Positions 11,543-22,600 of a stretch of 40,580 nucleotides of DNA are shown one piece after another; the stretch's first letter is position 1; the number at the start of each line of letters is the position of its first letter. This DNA comes from Polychytrium aggregatum (lineage: Eukaryota > Chytridiomycota > Chytridiomycetes > Polychytriales). The stretch is taken from positions 1-40,580 of the forward strand of contig NW_026516442.1 of the NCBI RefSeq assembly GCF_025602895.1, in the 5' to 3' direction. Below the pieces are notes generated by a model that saw nothing but the letters and a program-made list of their open reading frames with translations, did no database searches and had not been told where the DNA came from. The translations under genes were made by a program, and so were the position numbers.

Positions 11543-13176
11543 CTAGTGAATATTGGTTTGGAAGGTCCAGTTGCCCGCAATTCCCCAGATAATGATCGAC
11601 AAGGACAAGACCGCTGTGAAGGTGAACATGGTCATGTTGGCATAGCCCCAGACCTGTCGAGAGGGAGCGAAATGATGCCGTGTGGTTCCGGCAGCGGCAC
11701 ATTAGCGGGAATCGCTCGTCTTCGAGTCCGTCTGCTGCCTCCGTCGATTAGCCGAGGCATCCAGAGCAGGACGGCCCATCCGACTCGAGAAGGTCGCGCC
11801 GACTGTAGCTGGTGCACGCAACTATTCGCCATGCCTGCACTGCCCGCCTTGCCACCAATCTCATCAGGTGCAATCGAATCTAATCGAATCGCATCTGATC
11901 CAACCCGATCCAATTCAATCCAATCGCGACAGCCAGGAATACGTGCCTTCAGATGTCTTTCCTTGTAGCGGACCCAGAAGGAGCCAATTGCCCACAGCAG
12001 CGGCGGCGCAAAGAAGCCAAACAGAAAGAGCAGCATCGGGATGTTCCTCTGGAAGAGTCGATCGTCGGGCTTCTCGATGATCATGACAGTGTCATCGCAC
12101 GCGACCAGCGGATAGATGATCAGATTGCCGGGTGCCAGCGACGATGGATCAATCTTGAGCGACCCACACGAGTCGTCGTGGGTGTGGAGGATGGTTGAGG
12201 TCGACGAGTTGGCCGGATCCGGCTGCTCGAGCAGCGAAAAGTGGTGCGCCTCAAGCTTGGAGACCCTCGAGGCTGTCGACGCCTTGCGGCCGGTGATGCC
12301 CGCGCCTTGCGACTGGGGCATGACCTCACGCGGGAGCTGCGAGTACACCATGGGCTGGCCGAGGGCGGGAAAGAGGAACGGGACATTGGATGACTCGCGG
12401 TCGACGGTGTTGTCGAGCACCGGCCCGGGCGTGACGGGGCTCCCCGGGGGAATGGTGGTGATGAACTTTTGTCCAACCGACGAGATGGACGACCAAGTCG
12501 AGGCCCGGCGGGACATGACCGGCTGGACGTAGCCTGGAGGGAGCTGGGTGTGGGTCAAGCGCGGCGGCGGCACTGGATATCGGCTCTCGGACGAGGCTGC
12601 CACCGACGCCGTCTCGCGATGAGAGTCGCTTGCGAGCCTGGTTGTCGGGCTGAAGAATAGCGACGGGTGGTGTCTTGGCTCGGGCCCGCCGGCACCAGGG
12701 GCAACGGTTGCCGGCGTCACCGTCGATCCCGACGCAGAGGCCGCCATCCACGGCGACGTCGCCAGTCCCGAGGATGGCAATGTCGCTGCCGGCACAGAGA
12801 TGGTAGAAGATGCGCCCGGCACAAGCGAGGCCGAGGGGACCTCGGGGAACAGACTTGCAGCCACGGGCTCATTGTCGAGAGCAGGCAGGGTGGCCTGCGT
12901 TGCCGGCACCGATGCTGCTGGTGCCGGTGGCCATACGGGCGCTGCGGTTTGAGCATTCGTCGATGATTCCACCAGATCCTTTGGTGGCAACGGCGGAGGC
13001 GGAGGCGCATTCGAGGTTGATCGGCATTGCGCTGGTGCTGATGGGTCCTTGGCGCCGGACGATTCAGGGTTCGCGGCTGCGGAGGAGGAGGACTCAGGCG
13101 ATTCTGATTCTGAGATAGGCTGGGGGTGGGCGGCCATCGCGGGAGCCTCTGGTTCGGCAGCAGATGCGGGTATCAT
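11543..13176 (-). CDS. Pro/Ser-rich protein with C-terminal two-helix membrane module
   Basis: Two exons on the minus strand, 13176-11947 and 11653-11543, giving 446 residues. Residues 1-375 are low-complexity, rich in Pro, Ser, Ala and Thr. Residues 378-405 contain the hydrophobic segment PMLLFLFGFFAPPLLWAIG followed by basic RYKERH, and the short second exon adds a second helix (residues 416-437), so the C-terminus is a hairpin or two-pass anchor. The second exon is accepted because its frame is a clear hydrophobic segment ending in a stop. It joins in phase only if the intron begins with GC (AAG|GCACGT); the nearby GT donor (CAC|GT) would shift the frame. I recognise no family. A role at an internal or plasma membrane is inferred only from the helices. 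Confidence 0.65.
11654..11946 (-). other. Probable GC-AG intron
   Basis: The intron of the two-helix membrane protein gene. The donor reads AAG|GCACGT and the acceptor GACAG|GTCTGG. The competing GT donor four bases downstream gives the wrong phase for the hydrophobic second exon. The intron contains degenerate AATCGAATC-like repeats (about 11866-11930). Confidence 0.55.
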
Positions 13177-14594
13177 GGTTGTGGATAGGAGATGTCGATG
13201 AAATTAATGGCCGCGACGGGTCGTGGTTGCTCGACGACAGACGAAAGCCGGGATGGGGAAAGAGGGTCGTATCTGCAGAGTTTGGTGTATTCTGTCGGGC
13301 GAGCAGCGCAGGGCCAGCAATACGAAAGAGAGCGAGCATCGGTGTCAGTTGCGAAAGGTGGCGAGTGCAGCCCACTCGGATGCATGACTCGGCTTGATCC
13401 GGGAACGCAATGCATGCAGCTATTCGGGCCGGGCTCGCTTCTCTATCGCGAAGATGGGGGACTTCGAGAGGCAACGCCAGTGGTGTTGGTGCGAACAACG
13501 CTGATGGTGCTGGTGCAAAAGAAAGCAGCCTACCTGCTCGCGATGTGCAGAGACGTCGACGGAGGGGAGATGCGATGGCGGGTTGAGAACAAGAGCGGAA
13601 AGGCCGGTCGGGAACGGCCGAGGAGAAACGGGGCGGCCGAAGAAGGATCCAGAGGCTCGCTGTGGAATGGCGGTGGATGGGACGGGCAGGCGGGCAGCGG
13701 GATTGGAGCGTGCGTTGGGCTGGTCGTGCGGGTGTCTTGCAGCGCTGGACAGATTCGAGCAGCACGGATCGGGTCGCGGAGAGCGAGGGATTTCGGGAGG
13801 ACGACGGAGGGAAGGAAAGTGTCTTGGCGATGCGAGGAGAAGAGGGCTCGAGCGATGGGCGATGGGCGATGGGCGATGGGCGATGGGCGATGGGCGATGG
13901 GCGATGGGCGATGGGCGATGGGCGATGGGCGATGGGCGATGGGCGAGCCGTCTGGGGATGGGAGGGCGAAATGGCGGGCAGAGCAACAAGGGCCGACAGC
14001 GCCAGAGCGACTCGGTGCCCAGCGCCAGCGGCCTGCAGGAACGGAGACGGCTGAGATGGAAGCGGTGGTTGGGGATGAGGGCAAGGCTGCGGGGCGAGCC
14101 GATGGAATGCTGCAGGAGGTGCGGCGGGGGCATGAGGGAGTATTGTTCCAGCGAGCAGAGGTATTGACTTGGCTGCACCGGGACATGAGACATGAGCCCG
14201 GATTGCCGAAATCCGTGGCGTGGAGCGGCTGGGCCAGGAAGTCGGGGGAAAGTTGGTTCGGGCTTGGGTCTGTTTGTTCCACGGCGGGACAATCAATCAA
14301 GCTTGATCGACAACGACTCGAGCATACATGTGTTCCACCAGTCATTCACACAGAGAAATCATTTTTATTGCCAGGGGCGGTCTGGTCTGTCTGGTCTGCA
14401 CGGGGCAAGACAAACGAAAGGTCAAAGGCGGCGCTGGGTGCTGCTCGAGGATGCGGGACAGCGCCCCATACCGCCATGACAAAAAGCAAAAGGCGAGATT
14501 GGCTGGGCCGGCAGTAGAACGGACCACAGCGGTCGGCAATTGCATCGGGTCGGCAGTCGAGTCAGTTGGCGATCACTCGAGTCGGGCGAGTGCC
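13177..14594. other. Intergenic region with heptanucleotide repeat
   Basis: This lies between the 3' end of YME2 and the start of the next minus-strand gene. Open frames on both strands cross it, but they are built around a 7-bp repeat and show no domain. I see no supported gene. It should hold the promoter of the two-helix membrane protein gene. Confidence 0.6.
13854..13944. repeat. 7-bp tandem repeat (GATGGGC) x13
   Basis: Thirteen perfect copies of GATGGGC, 91 bp in total. All frames through it stay open because 7 is not a multiple of 3, which explains the spurious repeat peptides predicted here on both strands. Confidence 0.97.
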
Positions 14595-17500
14595 TTACTG
14601 CTCTTTCAGCTTGACGACCTTCTTGCAGCGCTGCTCCTCCAAGTACCACTCGGCAATCTTGGCCTGCGACTCGGCCACCAGCGTCGCCAGGAACTCGAGT
14701 CGCTTGGTCAGATCGCCCTTGGCCTCTCGGCTCACAAGGCCCCGGCCATCGGGGTTGGCTCCTCCGCCGGTGATGATGTTGGTGATGGTGTTCATCTCGG
14801 CCAGATACTTGTTGATCTTGGCTTCTTCGTCAGCCTGCAGGGCCTTGTGGGTCAGGATGCCCATCGTGGCAGCAAACTTGGTGTCGTTGAGCAGGTGGCT
14901 GAAAGCGTTGCGGTAGACGGGCTTGCCGGGCTTGAGGACGAATGGCCGTCCTGCATGCGAGAGTCAAGCCGGCGGGGTCAGGGATTCGTTTCTCGCCAGT
15001 TTGCACACTGTGCCTCAATGACTGACCGGGCTATTGAATCTCGTCGCAGGTCTGCAGACCTTGAACACGCATACTGCCCCGCACACATCCGCGATCGCAA
15101 TCGCTGCCAGCAGCACTCACCGTTCTGCAGGCCGATTGAAATCAGGCCGGCACGCTCCATTCCGCGCAGCGCGCGATCATCTCCCTTGAACAGAGGATGG
15201 AATCGCAGGTCGTCGAACGGCGCCTCCTCGACCTTGCTCAGAACCTGGACGATCTTCCAGAACTGCACAGGGGTCCAGGGCAGCAGCGATCGGTTTTCGT
15301 CTTCCTCGCCAGTGCCGATTCGGCGGACCTCAGCGACAGATTTCATGACAATGTCGTTGAAGGCCGCTGTCGATGGGGATGTCGCCGTTTCAGGGATTGC
15401 GTGGCAGGCCCGGCACGGAGAGACCCGGCACGGAGAGAAGAAAACAATCAAACATGGAGTGAGTGCCGGGTGTGAAAGATACACGGAGCCCGACACAAGC
15501 CGTCTGTTGGTCCATCACCGCCCTCATGCACCAAGCGAACCACAAAGCTCCTCCCGTATCTCGGGCCAGCACCGTACCAGTTGGCGTAGCGCCAGCGTGG
15601 ATCTTTTGGATGAACAGCTCAAGGTCCTTGAGGCGGCCGCCCAGCGATTCGACGCAGGTCTGCAAGTCTGTGGGCGTGAAAATCAGGCCAAGGCGCTTCT
15701 TGACAAAGGCCATGGCGCTCTCGCTCGAGGCATCGACGAGACGGACGACATCGAGGGAGCGCTGGGGCAGGGCTAAGTTGCAGAACCAAAGTCGGTGTCA
15801 GAACTGCGTGAAGACAGCACTGCACGCTTGCACGCTTGCACGCTCGCAACCCAGAGCCGAGTGCATCGAAGCGAGGAATCTCGCCCGCGCCCGCCCCATC
15901 CTTGCCTTTGGTGAGCTTCTTCTGGACCTCGACGTTGTTGGTCACAAAGATAACATGCGCCAGGCGATACTCGATCAAGAAGGTGGCCCACTCAATGATG
16001 AGCTCGCTCACGTAGTGCTGCTTGGCCTGGTCCTTGTGCAAGAACCCGTCAATGACGATGACGGGATACTCCATCTCGTGGTGGGGGGCCTTGTACACTC
16101 CATCGGGACGAGACTCGGGCTCGCGAACGTCGACGGGCTTCTCGCCGGTTTCATTCTTCTTGGATTCTTCGGCAAGCAATAGAGAGTCGCGGCGCTTCTG
16201 CTCCTGCTCCATCGACTGAGAGTGCAGATGGAGCTGCCGGTGGGTGAGGGCGGTGATGGCCATGGTGGCGGTGTCGAAGATGTTGCGGACCTGGGACTCG
16301 ATCGAGGTGCCAGAGATGCCTGGAGGAGATTGGGTGATGGCAGTGGAACACACAAAGTCAGAGCTCTGCCGGTCATGCCAGGGTTTGTCCGTTGTGGCTG
16401 ACTGGGATGGAGCACTGAGCCGAACCTGTCTTGGATCCAAAGCCGGCGGTCATGACGGTGTCGATCAAAGAAGAGATGGTGCTCATGAAACCAAAGACAG
16501 GGAAGTAGCCCATCTGGCTGGCAAGCTCATTGAGCAGCACATGTTCGGGCTTTCCCATAAAGTCCTCGCACTTGATTACAATCTTGTGCCTGGGAGAGGG
16601 CAGTAAGTGGTGAGATTGAGCTACCGCTGTGCAGCCAGCAGGCACTCACTCACGCATCCATCCACCCGCTCGCACTTCAAGCGGCACGGCGAGGATACTG
16701 ACTTGGCGTCCTTGACCACCTTGAGGGCGAGCTCGGATTTGCCGCTGCCACGAGGTCCAGTGAGCAGGATAAAGTTGTCTGATACATTAAGCGGAGCCAC
16801 AACGGAAACTCTGTCGTCAGATTCCGGACTCGCAATCTAGCGACCGAGGTTCGGTATCCGGTGCACAACACAGCCGATCGTGGTCACGGCAAAGCCGTCG
16901 ACACGTTCTCGACGTTGGGCGGCATGCTGCCTTGACAGCTCAAATGGCTTGCTTACCGGGCTCCTCCTTCAAAAAGCTCTTGAGTCGCTTCTCCTCGGCC
17001 TGGCGCTCTTTCCATGACTCTGCCGACTCGGACGCGGCCAGCTTGGACTTCATGACAAAACCCAGGAAGGTCAGCTTCGAGAGCAGCGCGCTGCCGGTGA
17101 CCTTCCACCACTCAGCAACCTCGATGAGATAGCCTTGAATGTTGAAGCGGTTGGTGAGCTTGTTGGTGATGCAGAAGATCCGGATGGGGTCGAAAATCAG
17201 GTAGGAGAGAGCAATGACACTGGCGAGAATGACGGGAATCTGGGCAAAAGTGCAGTGGGGTAAGTATCGCCGAATCGGCCTTGGCCTTGGCCGGGCAGTC
17301 GCGGCATGGCATGGCATGGCATGGCATGTTTTCGAGTGATCCACAGTGCGCCTGCTACGCGTGGGATCTATTCTACAGCCGCAGTGTGCTTGATGGGAGT
17401 TCCAGCGACACATACCGAGACACGATAGTTGCCAGTCAGCCAGCTCCAAAAGGCACGACGACTTCGAGGCTGAAGGGGACACGATACAGCACACAGTGGT

Positions 17501-18849
17501 CAGTTCTCGCGAGGTCGGCGATATGCCATTGACGGCCACTGGTTGAAGGAGTGCCACAGGTGATCGCATCGTCATTGACGATTGCGATTCGCGGCTATCA
17601 GCAAGGACCCTTGGCAAGACCCTCGGTCGTCAGACGTACCGTTTCGTAGTTAATCTGCAGACGAGTGCCATCGATGACTTCTCCATGGATGCAGTTGCGA
17701 GCGCTGGTGGCCGAGCGGGTTCGTGCAAAGTTGACCAGGGCATATCGAGGAAGCTCCTTGTCCGTCGAGGGCTGGAGCTCGATCGAGTTGATTTTTCCGT
17801 ACGGTCTGAACTCGCGGTAAAGGGTTTCCTGTGGCCGCGAGCCGGATGACAGAGGAGCGGAGCGGGTGGACGAGAGTCAGATTTGTGTGCCAATACTGGG
17901 CTCTTCTCATTGTTCGCCGCAGTCCGAAGTGCAGAGAGAGAGGGAGGGGGGGCAGAATATAATTGTTCAGGATATTACCGCGGTGAGATTGTTTCCGAGG
18001 AATTCGACTTTCAAGGTGCTGGTGGGCAGGTGTCCGACCATATCCTCCATAAAGGGCTCACCCTGCGTTGTCAGGCAATAACGGAGTGTCAGAATGGACA
18101 AGGCAGCGATTGGATGAGACTGAGAATGCTCTGTACTGGGGCTGACAGGGTCATGCAGCGGCGACATGGATTCAGAGATCGCTGCTCGATGCCCCCTCCA
18201 GTCGCCACGGACGATCCGGTCGATGCGGCTAAGAAGGCCATACCTTGACACGGAAAGATTTGACGGGAGTCCAGTTGTACCAGGTGCGGTAGCCGACCTT
18301 GCTTGCGTGCGCCTTGATGACCTCGTAGGCATCTTCGACCTTTGCGCCTTGACCCTTGTAGTCAAACAGCAGATACAAGCCGCCCTCCTTGACGTTGGGA
18401 ATGGTCTTTTTGTAGATGAACTCATGAGGGAACTGGTCCAAGGGGGGCAGCAGCTGGGCCTTGGCGCGGAGACGGAGGTCGTTGGCGTACTGCTGGACAA
18501 AGAAGTATCGGGGGTCCCAGATCGAGACCTTGATGGGAAAGACGTTCTCGAACCACACCCGGCCCGAGACCGTGGTGGGGGCGTCTGGGCTCTCGGGGAC
18601 CGTGGGAGGGACGGACGAGTGCGCCAGGGTCTCGATGTCGAGGACCTTGAGCTCCTCCCTCTTTGTAGTGGTTTCGGCAGCCGGTTCAGGAGCCAGGGGT
18701 TCGGCGGCAGAGGTCGCCAAGGCTCTCAGGAGCAGGCGAGGCTGAGGAAAGGCTGGAGGAACAGCGCGAGGGAAGGCGGGAGGACGGGGCGCATGGAGCA
18801 GCGGTCGCCCCCAGACCATTCGGGCCAGGGCACTCGCCTTTGAGGCCAT
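14595..18849 (-). CDS. YME2: Mitochondrial inner-membrane protein YME2/RNA12 (mitochondrial escape protein 2)
   Basis: Eleven exons on the minus strand: 18849-18244, 18062-17979, 17828-17640, 17469-17416, 17239-16957, 16778-16703, 16589-16426, 16319-15906, 15772-15578, 15366-15121 and 14950-14595. They total 888 residues, close to yeast Yme2 (about 850). In order: an Arg/Ala/Leu-rich presequence (about 1-47), a conserved N-terminal domain (WFENVFPIKVSIWDPRYFF), an RRM-like region (about 203-295), one membrane segment (about 312-330, IPVILASVIALSYLIFDPIR), then an AAA-like domain with P-loop GPRGSGKS (about 413-420) and VIVIDGF as a Walker B-like strand (about 571-577). The C-terminus is rich in Lys and Glu. 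Family members sit in the inner mitochondrial membrane and affect mtDNA maintenance and escape to the nucleus. The intron after exon 8 is GC-AG. All phases agree. Confidence 0.93.
15773..15905 (-). other. YME2: GC-AG intron in YME2
   Basis: The donor reads AAAG|GCAAGG and the acceptor TTAG|CCCTG. No GT donor fits, because the phase-1 end of exon 8 must pair with the acceptor before the conserved ALPQRSLDVV segment. The donor matches the usual GC-donor consensus (AG|GCAAG). Confidence 0.8.
17303..17327. repeat. GGCAT pentanucleotide repeat x5
   Basis: Five perfect tandem GGCAT copies inside the YME2 intron between exons 4 and 5. It is simple sequence with no effect on the coding frame. Confidence 0.95.
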
Positions 18850-19673
18850 GATGTGGCAGCGAGAAAGGGCAGAACAAGATCGCGAGCGGGCTGCTCTCGC
18901 CGGGGATGTCTGCAGGCGGGGCGGCGAGCGAGTAGATGGACAGAAGGCCAGGGAGGGTGCAGAAAAAGGGCCTGCGATTTTTGGGCGCAGAAAGCGGATG
19001 GCGACAGCGCGAGGACGAGAAGCGGCGAGAGGCGGCGAGAGGCGGCGAGAGGCGGTCTCGGCGCGAGCGAGACGGCTGTGGACTCGTGGCCGAACATGAA
19101 TCGACGACATCGCAAGCATGGGAGTGGGCATTCCGACGGATGCATCGCAGTGCAGCGATGCGGGCAGTCGGGCAAGGGGGACGAACGGGGCGATGAATGC
19201 ACCGATGTCGTTGCTCGGGCGATGTGTTCTTTGGACTGTCGCAGCTCTTTAATCCAGCTCGTAACGACAATCCGAATATGATGAGTCCGAGCATATCAAT
19301 CAACTTACGACTATTCTAATCCACTCATGATGATCCACCCACCTGTTCTAATCCGCCCATGGTCGCCCAAGCATTGCTGTCCAGCTCTGCCGCCCCAATC
19401 GTCCAGGCCGCTGCCCGGTCCAATCCCATCCGGCCCCTTCGGCCTCCAGCGGCGGGTCCCTCGTCCGCCCCGCGGCCGTCCGTCCAGCACCTCGGTTGCG
19501 CGCCGGCCCCCATTCAAAGGCTGGGATCGCCTGTCTGATCCCCGCTCGTCGCCTGTCCCGCAACGGCGAGTCCTTTGCCCGTTGGCTCTCCCGGCACCTT
19601 CGTCCTCTTCAACCCACCGACACTACCCTTTGCCGGTCCCTCTGTCTCGACTCCTCGCCTCCCCCCCCCAGTG
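18850..19673. other. Divergent promoter region of YME2 and the coiled-coil protein gene
   Basis: An 824-bp spacer between two genes transcribed away from each other, so both promoters should lie here. It becomes pyrimidine-rich (C and T runs) just before the start codon at 19674. A 10-bp GGCGGCGAGA-type repeat lies at 19021-19055. No coding frame is supported. Confidence 0.65.
19021..19055. repeat. 10-bp tandem repeat, about three copies
   Basis: About three copies of GGCGGCGAGA (first copy AGCGGCGAGA) upstream of YME2. Confidence 0.85.
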
Positions 19674-22600
19674 ATGCTGCGAAAGAAAAAGTCATCGGCA
19701 TCAGTCCACAGCCACTCGCATCCTGCAGCTTCGCAGCAGCAGATGCAGCCGATGCAGCAGCGGGGCCAGAAGCCGAACCCGCCGGTGCTCAAGTCAAAGA
19801 CCTCGGCCTCGTTCCTCAGGACTGCCAAGGCCTCGCCGCTGGTCTTCCTCTCGGCCCACCGCAAGTCGGAGGACCACTCTCGAGACCATCCAAAGCTCTT
19901 CAGCGACGACGACGACGACGAAGGCCTGGACCCTGGTACGGGCACTGCCGCTCTGGGCATCGGCCACCTGGCCGGCTGCCACATCCACCCGCATATCGAT
20001 GCCTCAAATTGCTACCGTTGCTGCTGCCGCCACCGACGCATGGCGAGTGCACCTTTCATTCCCCGGATGCTGGGGGGTCTCTGTGGGTGCATCTTCATTG
20101 TGGGTCTTGTTTCGGCAATGGGTCGGCTCCGTCCTTCTGATATGTGCATCGTCTCTGCAATGTCGACACTGGTTCCGATCCATCCGTCCTTTGCCGGCTT
20201 CCGGCTGCCATGCTGTCTCTTCCAACACCACGACCAGATCGGGGCATCCAAGCGCTGACACGGAGGTTTGGCGAGGCTCGCTTGAGCAGCGACGACGACG
20301 ACGACCTTCCACGGAGGTAGGTTCTTTTGCTCGGTGGCCTCGACCCATGGAGACATCAGCGTCGGCCTCGGGATCGCTTTGGGAGGCCACTTGTCGATCC
20401 TCTGCTGTCACATCGGCGGTCTCTCTCCTGTCGCTTGCCCCCCGCACAGAGCTCACCGCCATGCACCTTCTCTGGATCTGCGTTCTGCCGTCCCTGCAAC
20501 TCGGCTCGCAGCCATGTGTCGCTGTCGCCCGAGTCGGCTCCGTCATGTCTCAAGTCCTCCAGCAACATGACCATCCTCTCATCGATCCCCGGCGATGTGC
20601 CCGCCAGCTCCTCCGAGTCATCGCCCATCATCCCAAAGCGCTCCGTCTTTTCGCCCGAGAAGAAACCAGCACCAATGCCTGAGCCAGCACCGGCACCAGC
20701 ACCGGCACCAGTAACTCCAAACCCCAAGATCAGCAAGCTCTCCAAGACATTTGCCCGGGTGCTCAACTCGGCCCGGACAAACAAGTCTGCGTCTCCAAAG
20801 GCATCTTCGGCCGAGAGCGAGGCCGCTCGCGAGTCTCCCCGCTCCCACAACCCACCGTTGGGCTCGAGGCTGCCGCTCCAGCGACCCAGCGTGGATCTTG
20901 CAGAGACGTCTGCTGATGCTGCATCTGCATCGGCGCAGAATGCTCCTCGGCAAGACGATCTCGTTCGGTCCCGCGAGCCTCTTCGCTCGGCAGGCGAAGC
21001 CCTCAACCGCCGTCAGAGCACGGGCCGGAAACGTCTCTCTCTGCATCTCAAGCCCGAAGCCCATCTTTCCCAGCCCAGCAACCAGGGCCCCGACCCGGCT
21101 CCATCAGACCACAAGCCCTTTTCGCTCTTTGGAACTCGCACGTCGCTCAGCCGGCCGAAAACGCAAGCACCCACGATTGCTCAGAGCCCCAGCGCTGTCT
21201 CGGTGACGCTCGCTGGCACAGACCCAGCACCCTTAAACCCGTCATCGAGCTCACACTCGTTCGAGCCACCGTACGGACATTTGTATCAGCACAAGGCACA
21301 CGATGCAGCCAGTGTCGCTGCAAGCTCTGTCTCTGGCGTCGATGCACCTCCCCCGCCGACACAGCGCTCGGTCCGCAGCAAGGTGTCCAACTCGGGTCCA
21401 CTCCGGCCTCTGGATCAGTCCATCCCGTCGCCGCCTGCGTCGATGCCGACACACCGAGACCGCTCCATGGATGTCATGGAGCTGGAGCATGGGCATTCTC
21501 AACAGTCGATCCTGTCTCGCGAGACCGATTTGAGCCAGCCGCCCCCGGTAGCTGCGCTGTCGCCGCCTCTGGTGCCTTCAGACGACCCCGAAGCAGTCGA
21601 GCAGCTCCGCTCAACCATCCTGGAGCTCGAGGGCAAGGTCCTTCAGCTAAGCTCTGACCTGGCTGCTGCGCGAGGATCATACGAGGCTGCCTCCGACAAG
21701 GCCGACTACGCCGTGCGCGAGGCAGATGAGCTGAGGAATAAGCTCGAGCGGAGCCACGATACCATCGAGCAGCTGAATCGCCGGCTGGAAGAAGCCCAGA
21801 GCGTCCAGGCGGGCCTCTCCAGCGAGATTGGCATGCTGCATGACCGCTCGCGCATGGACGTGGACGAACGAGTGGCCCAGCACATTGAGATCGTGAAGAT
21901 TGAGATTGACGAAGCGCACCGAACGACAATCGGAACACTGCGAAAAGATGTAAGCGATCGCACCAAAAGTATCGACGGACGCACAGGGGCGTTGTTTGGC
22001 AAGCGATTCTATCGGATCTCCTGCGTCGTGGTGGAAGAGTGACGATGTGGATGACGGCCAGGGGAATGTGGTGGCGACAGGCGGGGTGGAGCGACTCCAT
22101 TCTGCCACAGCGGCCCCGTCCTTGACTGGTGGCAAGGTGCTTCTGCCGCAGTCGGTGCTAACATGGCTGCCTCGATCCCTATGCAGCTGAGCAACCTGGA
22201 GACGCTCTATCAGCTTTCCCAGCAAGAGATCGAGGACTTTAAGGGCCAGCTATCCGAAGCTCAGTTCCGCGAGCAAGGTTAGTTCCTTGGTCTCGGGCAT
22301 GCCTACCGAGATCCATTGTGGTTTGCTGCACTTGCTTGGGGACGAGCGGTGCAATCGTCAGAATCTTGGATAGCACGGGTACTGGCGTAAGCGACTGCCG
22401 CTGGTAGCGGATATCAAGTGTACCTCCGGGAAGTGCTGTCGATGCCCACCTCGCTCACTCACACGCACTCACACGCACTAAACATCTATTGCCCGGAAAC
22501 GCCAGATGCCAACATGCACTGCCAGCGACTCATGGAGGCTATCACAAAACTAAAGCAGGAGCGCCTGGAACTATTCTCTCTGCTGCAAGCAGAAAAGTCC

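Noticed and set aside
13583..14345. Frames with repeated WAMGDGR or HRPSPIA peptides
   Set aside because: Produced by the 13-copy 7-bp repeat, which is open in all frames; no supporting domain on either side.
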